A program made the position numbers and the translations under genes. The notes under the pieces were generated by a model. It saw only the letters and a program-made list of their open reading frames with translations. It was not told the DNA's origin and searched no databases. From positions 806,001 to 870,000 of the forward strand of contig NZ_FQWU01000001.1 of assembly GCF_900129765.1 (NCBI RefSeq): 64,000 bases of DNA, given 5' to 3'. Positions within the stretch are counted from its first letter, which is position 1, and each line of letters opens with the position of its first letter. Positions 56,870 to 64,000 of this stretch are shown one piece after another. This stretch comes from Massilia sp. CF038. Its GTDB lineage: Bacteria > Pseudomonadota > Gammaproteobacteria > Burkholderiales > Burkholderiaceae_D.

Positions 56870-58111
56870 ATGAGCGAGAAAAAGAACTACGGCTTCACCA
56901 CCACGGTACTGCACAACGACCGCCGCAAGGGGATCGAGCACGGCTCGCTGCACAAGCCGTTGCACACCTCGGTGGCCTTTGGCTACGACGACGCGCGCCA
57001 GCTGGCGTCTGTCTTTCAGGGCAAGGAGCCGGGCTTCCGCTACGGACGCCAGGGCAACCCGACCATCTCCGCGCTGGAAGACAAAATCACGCGCATGGAA
57101 GATGGCCTGGCGACGATCTGCTTCGCCACCGGCATGGGCGCCATTGGCGCCGTGTTTCAGGCGCTGCTGAAGGCGGGCGACCATGTCGTGTCCTCGTCCT
57201 TCCTGTTCGGGAACACCAACAGCCTGTGGCAGACCGTGGCGGGGCAGGGCGTGGGCGTTGATTTCGTCGACGCCACCGACGTCGCCCATGTAGAAGCCGC
57301 GCTCAAGCCGCACACCCGCATCGTGTTCGTCGAAACCATCGCCAACCCGCGCACGCAAGTGGCCGACCTGGCCCGTATTGGCGCGCTGTGCAAGGCACGC
57401 GGCATCCTGTACGTGGTCGACAACACCATGACCACGCCCTACCTGTTCCGCCCGAAAGCAGTCGGTGCCGGGCTGGTCGTGAACGCCCTGACCAAATCGA
57501 TCGGCGGCCATGGCAACGCGCTCGGTGGCAGCCTGACCGACACCGGGGAATACGACTGGAGCGCCTACCCGAACATTGCGGCCAACTACAAGCGCAACCC
57601 CGCGCCGCAGTGGGGTATGGCACAAATCCGGGCCAAAGGCTTGCGCGACTTTGGCGCCTCGCTGGGGCCGGAAGCGGCGCACCACATTGCCGTGGGCGCT
57701 GAAACGCTGGCCTTGCGGATGGAGCGGACCTCATCGAACGCGCTGGCGCTGGCACGCATGCTCGAAGCGGACGAACGCGTCGCCGCCGTGCATTACCCCG
57801 GTTTGGCCTCGCATCCCCAGCACGGCATCGCCAGCGAGCTGTTCCGCGCCTACGGCAGCCTGTTCAGCTTTGAACTGAAAGACGGCATCGACTGCTTCGA
57901 CTACCTGAACCGGATGGACATCGCCATCTCGGCAAGTAACCTGGGCGACACCCGCACACTGGTCATTCCCGTGGCCCACACCATCTTCTTCGAAATGGGT
58001 GCCGAGCGGCGCGCCAGCATGGGCATTGCCGAATCGCTGATCCGAGTCTCGGTGGGCATCGAAGACCCGGCCGACCTGCTGGCCGACTTCGCCGCCGCCC
58101 TGCAAGGCTGA
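56870..58111 (+). CDS. metZ: O-succinylhomoserine sulfhydrylase
   Basis: 413-residue PLP enzyme of the Cys/Met metabolism family. The Schiff-base lysine is K209 in LTKSIGGHGNALGG. YGRQGNPTISALEDKI, FVETIANPRTQVADL and VDNTMTTPYLF are conserved. It makes homocysteine from O-succinylhomoserine and sulfide in direct sulfhydrylation. It starts 4 bases after purF, so is coupled. A cystathionine gamma-synthase or MetY-like role cannot be ruled out from sequence alone. Confidence 0.88.
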   Translation: MSEKKNYGFTTTVLHNDRRKGIEHGSLHKPLHTSVAFGYDDARQLASVFQGKEPGFRYGRQGNPTISALEDKITRMEDGLATICFATGMGAIGAVFQALLKAGDHVVSSSFLFGNTNSLWQTVAGQGVGVDFVDATDVAHVEAALKPHTRIVFVETIANPRTQVADLARIGALCKARGILYVVDNTMTTPYLFRPKAVGAGLVVNALTKSIGGHGNALGGSLTDTGEYDWSAYPNIAANYKRNPAPQWGMAQIRAKGLRDFGASLGPEAAHHIAVGAETLALRMERTSSNALALARMLEADERVAAVHYPGLASHPQHGIASELFRAYGSLFSFELKDGIDCFDYLNRMDIAISASNLGDTRTLVIPVAHTIFFEMGAERRASMGIAESLIRVSVGIEDPADLLADFAAALQG

Positions 58112-58139
58112 CCCCGTTCCCCACCCACACCTTCGACTG

Positions 58140-58208
58140 TTGCAAAATCGGGGTCAGACCTCAATACTGAAATAGTTTCAGTATTGAGGTCTGACCCCGA
58201 TTTTGCAA
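58140..58208. repeat. Perfect 33-bp inverted repeat (hairpin repeat A)
   Basis: Arms starting TTGCAAAATCGGGGTCAGAC are exact reverse complements over 33 bases around a TAG centre. An RNA hairpin here would be extremely stable. It lies downstream of metZ and shares its right half with repeat B at 58283. Confidence 0.95.
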
Positions 58209-58282
58209 CGCGCGCGCACTATGAGGCGCGATCAGGTTTCCCAGTGGCGATATCTTGCAAATCAAGCGAGCTCCCTATAAAG

Positions 58283-58339
58283 AATCGGGGTCAGACCTCA
58301 ATTAAAAAACTGTTTCAGTATTGAGGTCTGACCCCGATT
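58283..58339. repeat. Related hairpin repeat B, one arm degenerate
   Basis: AATCGGGGTCAGACCTCAAT (58283-58302) pairs with ATTGAGGTCTGACCCCGATT (58320-58339) across a 17-base loop. The 27 bases ending the right side match repeat A exactly; the inner left arm is altered. It sits between repeat A and the Sel1-like gene. Confidence 0.9.
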
Positions 58340-58388
58340 TCGGGTGCGCGGGGTATGATGGGCGTCCGTTCTTTTGTCGGGATGCTTT

Positions 58389-59105
58389 ATGAAGAAATTG
58401 TTGATCTGCTTGTCTCTGGCGTGGTGCGGCGCGGTGTCCGCCGGCGAACTTGAGGATGCCAATGCGCTCTTCGAGAAGAAGAGTTATCCGCAGGCATTGC
58501 AGCTTTATACGAAGTTGGCCAACGGCGGCAATGCTGAGGCGCAGGTCCGGCTCGGACAGATGTATTTGTATGGCGAGGCGGGCGCGGTCGATATGGCCAA
58601 GGCCGAGGCGCTGTTCAAAAAGTCTGCAGCCAAAGGCAACAAGACGGCTGTTGCTTCCCTCGATATGATGAAGAAACGCGAAACGCACAAGGCCGACATC
58701 GCGTACTGGATGTCGGGCTACGATGGCGCTGATCTGACCGGCGGTAAGTACAAGTGCCCGGTGCCGCGCATTCCGGCCATGTCGAAAATTAACGAAGAAA
58801 TTTCGGCTGTGTCGAACAAGGTCAATGCCTGGCAGGAATGCTACAACGCCTTTGTGGTCAACCTCAATGAGTCCGCTCCCCTGACCAAACGCATTCCAAA
58901 AGACATTGCGGATCTGATGACGAAGGATGAGATGGAGAAGGCCGCCACCCATCTGGAGAACCTGCACACCAATCTGGTGGAGGCGGCGCGGGTGTCATCC
59001 AAGCTGTTGCTGGCCGACTATGCCGTCTGGCGCGATGCGACCGATGCTTACGTGCTGCAGCATAATCAAATGGTCAAGGACGCCAAAGGCAAGAGCAAGG
59101 ATTAA
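58389..59105 (+). CDS. Exported Sel1-repeat-like protein
   Basis: 238 residues from the ATG giving MKKLLICLSLAWCGAVSAGE (signal peptide of about 21 residues). Residues about 24-90 form one or two Sel1-like/TPR repeats (ANALFEKKSYPQALQLYTKL, AEAQVRLGQMYLYGEAGAVD, AEALFKKSAAKGNKTA). The rest (about 95-238) is helical with two cysteines (YKCPVPRI, WQECYNAF) and no known domain. Probably periplasmic. Its stop overlaps the GST stop by 4 bases (convergent). Confidence 0.82.
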   Translation: MKKLLICLSLAWCGAVSAGELEDANALFEKKSYPQALQLYTKLANGGNAEAQVRLGQMYLYGEAGAVDMAKAEALFKKSAAKGNKTAVASLDMMKKRETHKADIAYWMSGYDGADLTGGKYKCPVPRIPAMSKINEEISAVSNKVNAWQECYNAFVVNLNESAPLTKRIPKDIADLMTKDEMEKAATHLENLHTNLVEAARVSSKLLLADYAVWRDATDAYVLQHNQMVKDAKGKSKD

Positions 59106-59707
59106 GTGCGCGCGTCGTAGGGATGGCGCCAGCCAGGCAGGCTGGCAACACGCCCCAGCCAGGCTTGCACGTTGGGTGGGATGTTGATGCCGGCCTGTTC
59201 GGGCCAGTACAGATAGGCGCACAGCGCCAGGTCGGCTGCGCTGGGCTGGTCGTCCAGGATGAAGGCGCGGCAGTCCGCCAGTTCGTCTTCCAGCCGCTCG
59301 AGGTCGCTGTCCAGGCGCAGGCGCAGCATGAATTCGACATCGGGCGCCAGGCCGCCCTTGGTAAACTTCAGGCCGTAGCGCAGGTTCGGCAGCGAAAACC
59401 CGATCCGGTTCGCTTCCCAGAACAGCCATTCACGCACCCGCTCGAGCCGTTGCGGCGATTCCCCACCCAGCTGGCCGCTATGCTCGGCCAGGTGGATCAG
59501 GATCGCGTTTGATTGCACGTAGGGGTGGTCGTTGTGCAGCAGCAGCGGCACTTCCCCGTACTTGGACAGGCTGCGAAACGGCTCGGGCCGCGCCTCGCGC
59601 GGCGTGTCGATGTCGATCTCGGTGTATTGATGCGCAATGCCGGCAAACCACATGAACAGGCTGGCCTTGTAGCTGTGGCCTGATTCGCGGTTGCCGAACA
59701 GATGCAT
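59102..59707 (-). CDS. Glutathione S-transferase
   Basis: 201 residues with a thioredoxin-like N-domain (MHLFGNRESGHSYKASLFM, KYGEVPLLLHNDHPYVQS, then NAILIHLAE) and the alpha-helical C-domain (DQPSAADLALCAYLYW). The family binds glutathione and conjugates or reduces electrophiles. The catalytic Ser/Tyr cannot be assigned with certainty. It is adjacent to lexA on the same strand, 9 bases from its stop, so may be co-transcribed. Confidence 0.88.
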   Translation of the reverse strand: MHLFGNRESGHSYKASLFMWFAGIAHQYTEIDIDTPREARPEPFRSLSKYGEVPLLLHNDHPYVQSNAILIHLAEHSGQLGGESPQRLERVREWLFWEANRIGFSLPNLRYGLKFTKGGLAPDVEFMLRLRLDSDLERLEDELADCRAFILDDQPSAADLALCAYLYWPEQAGINIPPNVQAWLGRVASLPGWRHPYDART

Positions 59708-59716
59708 GGGATGCGC

Positions 59717-60352
59717 TTAGTGCCAGCTGCGCATCAGTCCGACAGCCAGGCCTTCCAGCGCAAAATCATCATTCTCGGGGTCGACCTTGATGACCTTGAA
59801 GTCCGGGTTCTCGGGCAGCAGTTCGATCAGCCCGCCCGTCTTTTTGTAGCGCTTGACGGTGACGTCTTCGCCTATACGGGCGACGACGATCTGGCCGTTC
59901 TTGGCACTGTCGACCTTTTTGACTGCCAGCAGGTCGCCGTCCATGATGCCGGCATCGCGCATCGACCAGCCTTTGACCTTCAGCAGGAAGTCCGGTTTGG
60001 ACGAGAACATCGACGGGTCGACGCTGTAGGTGGCTTCAACATGCTCCTGCGCCAGTATCGGCGAGCCGGCAGCGACGCGGCCCACCAGCGGCAGCGACAT
60101 CATCAGCGTGGGCGGCGGCATCGGGATCACGTCGAGGCTGGCGCCAATCAGGCGGATGCCGCGCGAAGTGCCAGGCGAAATTTCAATTGCGCCTTTGCGG
60201 GCGAGGGCTTGCAAATGTTCTTCGGCCGCATTGGCCGACTTGAAACCAAGTTCGTTTGCAATTTCGGCGCGGGTCGGGGGAAAGCCCGTGTTGTCGATCG
60301 CATCCTTGATCAGGTTGAGGATCTGTTCCTGGCGGGGCGTGAGCTTGATCAT
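59717..60352 (-). CDS. lexA: SOS repressor LexA
   Basis: 211 residues. The N-terminal winged helix ([33 protein letters not shown]) binds SOS boxes. The self-cleavage site A95-G96 lies in GRVAAGSPI; the catalytic Ser is S130 (VKGWSMRD) and Lys is K167 (EDVTVKRYK). It represses DNA repair genes and is cleaved when RecA is active. Two CTGT-N8-ACAG boxes lie 12-44 bases upstream, indicating autoregulation. Confidence 0.97.
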   Translation of the reverse strand: MIKLTPRQEQILNLIKDAIDNTGFPPTRAEIANELGFKSANAAEEHLQALARKGAIEISPGTSRGIRLIGASLDVIPMPPPTLMMSLPLVGRVAAGSPILAQEHVEATYSVDPSMFSSKPDFLLKVKGWSMRDAGIMDGDLLAVKKVDSAKNGQIVVARIGEDVTVKRYKKTGGLIELLPENPDFKVIKVDPENDDFALEGLAVGLMRSWH

Positions 60353-60363
60353 GGGTGGTTGGG

Positions 60364-60379
60364 CTGTTTGTATGAACAG
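60364..60379. promoter_or_regulatory. LexA (SOS) box 1
   Basis: CTGTTTGTATGAACAG matches CTGT-N8-ACAG exactly, 12 bases upstream of the lexA start. It is adjacent to box 2 (60381). Confidence 0.9.
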
Positions 60380-60380
60380 A

Positions 60381-60396
60381 CTGTATTTTTGTACAG
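60381..60396. promoter_or_regulatory. LexA (SOS) box 2
   Basis: CTGTATTTTTGTACAG matches CTGT-N8-ACAG exactly. Only one base separates it from box 1. It lies between lexA and the divergent DUF29-like gene. Confidence 0.92.
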
Positions 60397-60480
60397 TATT
60401 TCGGCTAATGCAAGTATTAAATGCGGATTTGCCTGAATTATTTGCAGTTTGGGGCGTCCAACTGGCAAAAGGAGGGAGAA

Positions 60481-60861
60481 ATGACCACTTCTGCGTCACT
60501 TGAGCCGGTTTGTGCACAAGATCTCGTGCGCTTGATGGAGCAACTAGGCCGGCGTACGCTCGCCGCGGCTGTGCGCTTGTTAACAGCGAATCTGCTCATG
60601 TGCGAATACCAGCCCTGGCAACGCGGCCCCGCCTGGATCAGCGCGATCGTCGCGCACCGAAACGACATCGAAAGTTTGATCGGGGAATTTCCCGTTCTGG
60701 CGCAGGAAGTTCTGCCGCTGGCGCAGAGCGAGTATCAACGCGCCATGCGCCAGGCTCGGGCGGAAACCGGGCTGGCGCCGGGCGCCTTTCCGCCCACCCT
60801 GCCATTTACGGCTGCACAACTCTTGGACCACGATTTCATTCCGTTGCTCTCAGGGGAATAG
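60481..60861 (+). CDS. DUF29-like protein, divergent from lexA
   Basis: 126 residues starting [10 protein letters not shown], chosen because GGAGG lies 5 bases upstream. Segments [40 protein letters not shown] and [10 protein letters not shown] resemble the C-terminal two-thirds of DUF29 proteins; the usual N-terminal part (DFYAWA...) is missing. No catalytic motif is known. The divergent lexA and SOS boxes suggest SOS induction. Confidence 0.7.
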   Translation: MTTSASLEPVCAQDLVRLMEQLGRRTLAAAVRLLTANLLMCEYQPWQRGPAWISAIVAHRNDIESLIGEFPVLAQEVLPLAQSEYQRAMRQARAETGLAPGAFPPTLPFTAAQLLDHDFIPLLSGE

Positions 60862-60865
60862 GGGA

Positions 60866-60895
60866 TTGCCAGGTGGCGCCATTTCGCGCTATAAT
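60866..60895 (+). promoter_or_regulatory. Sigma-70 promoter of the rpsF operon
   Basis: TTGCCA (60866-60871) and TATAAT (60890-60895) with 18-base spacing. The -10 is perfect. It lies 75 bases upstream of rpsF and just after the DUF29-like stop. Confidence 0.65.
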
Positions 60896-60969
60896 TGCCG
60901 GCTTTCCCTTCCCACACTCGTCTTGACGCCGAGGTGGGCATTTGTTTAAACGTCCCTAAGGAGTTATAC

Positions 60970-61365
60970 ATGCGTCATTATGAAATCGTTTTTATCGTCC
61001 ACCCGGACCAAAGCGAGCAAGTCCCGGCGATGATCGAGCGCTACAAAGCCAGCGTAACCACGCGCGGCGGTAACGTTCATCGGGTTGAAGACTGGGGCCG
61101 TCGTCAGATGGCTTACTCGATCCAGAAGCTGCCAAAAGCACACTACATCTGCATGAACATCGAATGCGACAACGAGACCCTCGTGGAACTCGAAACCGCC
61201 TTCAAATTCAATGATGCCGTGCTGCGTCACCTCACCGTTAAGATGAAGAAGGCTGAAACCGCGCCGTCGCCGATGATGAAGTCGGTACAACGTGAAGACG
61301 CAGCCAAGAGCCACCGTGCAGAGGCACCAGCCGCTGCAGCAGCTCCAGCCGCAGCAGCAGCGTAA
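60970..61365 (+). CDS. rpsF: 30S ribosomal protein S6
   Basis: 131 residues. [18 protein letters not shown] and [20 protein letters not shown] are conserved. The C-terminal tail is rich in Ala/Glu. The ATG has AAGGAG upstream. It is the first gene of the ribosomal protein/primosome operon. Confidence 0.97.
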   Translation: MRHYEIVFIVHPDQSEQVPAMIERYKASVTTRGGNVHRVEDWGRRQMAYSIQKLPKAHYICMNIECDNETLVELETAFKFNDAVLRHLTVKMKKAETAPSPMMKSVQREDAAKSHRAEAPAAAAAPAAAAA

Positions 61366-61404
61366 TTTTTGACCCAAAAACCTGAACCAGAGTCGTCCAC
61401 TTCG

Positions 61405-61698
61405 GTGAATCAACTCCAGTTCGTAGCACTGATTTGCGAGCGCGACGTGTTGCGCTACACCCCGGCCGGCGTACCGATCGTGTCCGCCACCCTGATGCAC
61501 AGTTCGCAGCAGGTGGAAGCAGGGGTGGCCAGACTGACCGAGTTTGAAATTGCCGCGCTTGCCGCTGGCGAAATTTCAGGACGGTTCAGCCAGGCCGAAT
61601 TGGGCTCGACGCATCAGTTCACGGGATTTTTGGCCAAGAAGAACCGCAATAGCAAAAGCCTGGTGTTTCACATCATTGATTTCTGTGCCGCCGCTTAA
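61405..61698 (+). CDS. priB: Primosomal replication protein PriB
   Basis: 97 residues from GTG (MNQLQFVALICERD). A TTG at 61369 would add 12 residues. The single-stranded-DNA-binding OB fold has RYTPAGVPIVSATLMHSSQ, also typical of Neisseria PriB. It aids PriA-dependent replication restart. It lies between rpsF and rpsR, as in many betaproteobacteria. Confidence 0.9.
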   Translation: MNQLQFVALICERDVLRYTPAGVPIVSATLMHSSQQVEAGVARLTEFEIAALAAGEISGRFSQAELGSTHQFTGFLAKKNRNSKSLVFHIIDFCAAA

Positions 61699-61731
61699 AG
61701 CGCGACACATTTTTAGATACAGGAGCCTCAA

Positions 61732-62022
61732 ATGGCATTCGGTAAAAAATTCGACAAGAACAAGCTCAAGCTGAAAGAAAAGCGCAAACAACAGAACCCA
61801 CTGTTCAAGCGTAAAAAATTCTGCCGCTTCACCGCAGCAAACGTAGAACAGGTTGACTACAAAGACGTAGACACCCTGAAGGACTTCGTCCAGGAAAACG
61901 GCAAGATCATGCCAGCACGCCTGACCGGTACCAAAGCGCACTACCAGCGCCAGGTTGACACCGCCATCAAGCGCGCACGCTACCTCGCGCTGCTGCCATA
62001 CACCGATCTGCACCACGCTTAA
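61732..62022 (+). CDS. rpsR: 30S ribosomal protein S18
   Basis: 96 residues. [39 protein letters not shown] and the basic [20 protein letters not shown] are the S18 signature. AGGAG precedes the ATG by 7 bases. The basic N-terminal extension is slightly long for the family. Confidence 0.98.
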   Translation: MAFGKKFDKNKLKLKEKRKQQNPLFKRKKFCRFTAANVEQVDYKDVDTLKDFVQENGKIMPARLTGTKAHYQRQVDTAIKRARYLALLPYTDLHHA

Positions 62023-62049
62023 TCGCTGGCAGAAAAACTGGAGAATCCT

Positions 62050-62502
62050 ATGCAAATCATTCTGTTGGAAAAAGTTGTTAACGTCGGCAACCTGGGCGAC
62101 GTGGTCAAAGTCAAAGACGGTTACGCACGTAACTTCCTGATCCCGCAACGCATGGCACGTCGTGCTACCGCGTCGGCAGTGGCTGAATTCGAAGTCAAGC
62201 GCGCCGAACTGGAAAAAGCTGCAGCTGCCAAGCTGGCCGCTTCCCAGGCTCAAGGCGAAAAGCTGAACGGCATGACCATCTCGATCGCGCAAAAAGCGGG
62301 CGTCGATGGCCGTCTGTTCGGTTCGGTAACCAACTTCGACATCGCTGAAGCCCTGTCGAAAGCTGGTTTCGCTGTAGAAAAAGCACAAGTGCGCATGCCT
62401 ACCGGCCCACTGAAGACCACCGGCGAACACGCTGTTGCCGTTGCTCTGCACACCGACGTTGTTGTTGAAATCACCATCGCTGTTGTTGGCGAAGCTGCTT
62501 AA
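62050..62502 (+). CDS. rplI: 50S ribosomal protein L9
   Basis: 150 residues. It starts [19 protein letters not shown] with [13 protein letters not shown]. The C-terminal domain contains [15 protein letters not shown]. The length is typical. A terminator follows closely. Confidence 0.98.
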   Translation: MQIILLEKVVNVGNLGDVVKVKDGYARNFLIPQRMARRATASAVAEFEVKRAELEKAAAAKLAASQAQGEKLNGMTISIAQKAGVDGRLFGSVTNFDIAEALSKAGFAVEKAQVRMPTGPLKTTGEHAVAVALHTDVVVEITIAVVGEAA

Positions 62503-62523
62503 GCAAAACATTGTGCAGTACAC

Positions 62524-62552
62524 AAAAAAGCCGGGTCTTCCCGGCTTTTTTT
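62524..62552 (+). terminator. Rho-independent terminator of rpsF-rplI
   Basis: GCCGGG and CCCGGC pair around TCTT and are followed by TTTTTTT, with an A-run on the 5' side. A typical intrinsic terminator, 21 bases after the rplI stop. Confidence 0.92.
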
Positions 62553-62598
62553 ACGTCCAAAACTCACCGATTATGTCAGCTGATTGATCTAGAGCAGG

Positions 62599-62604
62599 TA
62601 TAAT
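62599..62604 (+). promoter_or_regulatory. Perfect -10 box 7 bases before the dnaB start
   Basis: TATAAT ends 7 bases upstream of the dnaB ATG. No Shine-Dalgarno lies between. A transcription start 6-8 bases downstream would make dnaB mRNA leaderless. No strong -35 was seen. Confidence 0.5.
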
Positions 62605-62611
62605 TCGCGCC

Positions 62612-63997
62612 ATGAACGCACCATCCGATCCGCAGCTCGACGCACTCCGTATCCCGCCCCATTCCATCGAAGCAGAACAATCTGTGATCGGTGGTTTGCT
62701 GCGCGATAACGCCGCGTTCGACCGTATTGCCGACATGATGCATGCGGACGACTTTTACCGTTACGACCACCGCATCATCTTCGAGCAGATCGTCAAGTTG
62801 ATCAACGGCTCGCGTCCGGCCGACGTGATTACCGTGTTCGAGGCGCTGACCAACATCGGCAAGGCCGATGACGTGGGCGGCTTGATGTACCTGAATGCGA
62901 TGGCGCAAAACACGCCGTCCGCCGCCAACATTCGCCGTTACGCCGAGATCGTGCGTGACCGCGGCGTGCTGCGCAAACTGATCACCGTGGCCGACGAGAT
63001 TTCGGGCCAGGCATTCAACCCGCAGGGCAAAGAAGTCAAGCAGATGCTGGACGAAGCCGAGTCGAAGATTTTCGCCATTGCCGAGCAGGGCGCGCGCGGC
63101 TCGCAAGGCTGGGTTGCGGTGCAGCCGCTGCTGACCCAAGTGGTCGAGCGGATCGATGAGCTCTACAGCCGCGACAACCAGAGTGAAATCACGGGCGTGC
63201 CGACCGGCTTCATCGACCTGGACCGCATGACGTCCGGTCTGCAGCCAGGCGACCTGGTGATTGTGGCCGGTCGTCCGTCGATGGGCAAGACCGCCTTCTC
63301 GGTCAACATCGGCGAAAACGTCGCCATTGAAGCCGGCTTGCCAGTGGCCGTGTTCTCGATGGAGATGGGCGGCGCCCAGCTGGCCATGCGTATGCTCGGT
63401 TCCGTCGGCCAGCTCGACCAGCACCGTCTGCGTACCGGCCGCCTCAATGATGAGGATTGGCCGCGCCTGACGCACGCCATCCAGAAAATGAATGAAGCGC
63501 AGCTCTACATCGACGAGACGCCTGCGCTGAACCCGATCGAACTGCGGGCGCGCTCGCGCCGCCTGTCGCGCCAGTGCGGCAAGCTCGGTCTGATCATCGT
63601 CGACTACTTGCAGCTGATGACCGGCAGCCAGCCTGGCGACAACCGCGCCTCGGAGATTTCCGAGATTTCGCGTAGTCTCAAAGGCCTGGCCAAGGAATTG
63701 CATTGCCCGGTCATCGCCTTGTCCCAGCTGAACCGCTCGCTGGAACAGCGTCCGAACAAACGTCCCGTCATGTCCGATTTGCGCGAATCAGGCGCAATCG
63801 AGCAGGATGCGGACGTCATCATCTTCCTGTATCGCGATGAGGTCTACAACCCGGATTCGCCCGACAAGGGCACGGCGGAGATCATCATCGGCAAACAGCG
63901 TAACGGTCCGATTGGCGCAGTTCGGCTGACCTGGATCGGGCAGTACACGAAGTTCGGCAACTACAGCGGTAATCTCGCCCTGTATCAGGGCGACTAA
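62612..63997 (+). CDS. dnaB: Replicative DNA helicase DnaB
   Basis: 461 residues. The N-terminal domain (PPHSIEAEQSVIGGLLRDN) precedes a linker and the RecA-type core. Walker A is GRPSMGKTAFS near 219-229; later motifs are VFSMEMGGAQLAMR, LGLIIVDYLQLM and SQLNRSLEQRPNKRPVMSDL. A hexameric 5'-3' helicase at the replication fork. No intein is present. It is complete, ending 3 bases before the window edge. PriB is encoded upstream. Confidence 0.98.
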   Translation: MNAPSDPQLDALRIPPHSIEAEQSVIGGLLRDNAAFDRIADMMHADDFYRYDHRIIFEQIVKLINGSRPADVITVFEALTNIGKADDVGGLMYLNAMAQNTPSAANIRRYAEIVRDRGVLRKLITVADEISGQAFNPQGKEVKQMLDEAESKIFAIAEQGARGSQGWVAVQPLLTQVVERIDELYSRDNQSEITGVPTGFIDLDRMTSGLQPGDLVIVAGRPSMGKTAFSVNIGENVAIEAGLPVAVFSMEMGGAQLAMRMLGSVGQLDQHRLRTGRLNDEDWPRLTHAIQKMNEAQLYIDETPALNPIELRARSRRLSRQCGKLGLIIVDYLQLMTGSQPGDNRASEISEISRSLKGLAKELHCPVIALSQLNRSLEQRPNKRPVMSDLRESGAIEQDADVIIFLYRDEVYNPDSPDKGTAEIIIGKQRNGPIGAVRLTWIGQYTKFGNYSGNLALYQGD

Positions 63998-64000
63998 CTC

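Overview
The window is a high-GC chromosomal segment from a betaproteobacterium, most likely an Oxalobacteraceae member related to Massilia, Telluria, Duganella or Janthinobacterium. The evidence is the gene order leuC-leuD-leuB-asd-fimV-truA-trpF-trpB-trpA ... accD-folC-SPOR-cvpA-purF-metZ, an entericidin-like gene inside the leu cluster, a PriB of the Neisseria/Burkholderia type, and rpsF-priB-rpsR-rplI-dnaB. The genus is inferred from gene order and protein style, not from a search.

Layout. 0.1-10.4 kb is DNA repair: a class II UvrA-like ATPase without the UvrB-binding domain, a 38-codon membrane peptide on the other strand, then a tight run of recQ, an MBL-fold exonuclease, an ATP-dependent DNA ligase, an Lhr-core helicase and the PdeM phosphoesterase. 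10.5-14.2 kb holds an envelope protein with a glycine zipper, an FNR-like regulator with only two of the four expected cluster cysteines, a NarL-type response regulator and a universal stress protein with an FNR-like site upstream. 14.6-23.2 kb has an overlapping cheZ-cheA pair, a membrane-anchored J-like/trypsin-like protease, and two tandem paralogous membrane proteins (DcrB-like plus DUF805), one carrying a perfect (CCAGCA)15 repeat.

23.4-34.7 kb is amino-acid biosynthesis (leu, asd, trp) with fimV and truA. 34.7-51.2 kb, on the minus strand, is a complete Tad/Flp pilus locus: sensor kinase and response regulator, two Flp-type pilins, CpaA peptidase, an ICMT-like membrane methyltransferase, an AAA+ ATPase, CpaB, CpaC, a small lipoprotein, TadG, two TadE-like proteins, CpaE/TadZ, CpaF/TadA, TadB, TadC and a TPR lipoprotein. 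It splits trpA from accD, genes that are normally adjacent in Burkholderiales, so the locus looks inserted. 51.5-58.1 kb resumes the conserved cluster (accD, folC, SPOR, cvpA, purF, metZ). 58.1-60.9 kb has a perfect 33-bp hairpin repeat, a Sel1-like protein, a GST, and lexA with two perfect SOS boxes and a divergent DUF29-like gene. 60.9-64 kb is rpsF-priB-rpsR-rplI, a strong terminator, and dnaB.

Repeats. Four copies of an 87-105 bp element with long inverted ends lie at 11612, 26680, 33716 and 52456. Three of them begin at or within a few bases of an upstream stop codon. No tRNA, rRNA, CRISPR array or transposase gene was seen. The most unusual points are the Tad island and its membrane methyltransferase, the variant second pilin, the recQ-headed repair operon, the FNR-like regulator with two cluster cysteines near an FNR-like box, and the double repeat system.
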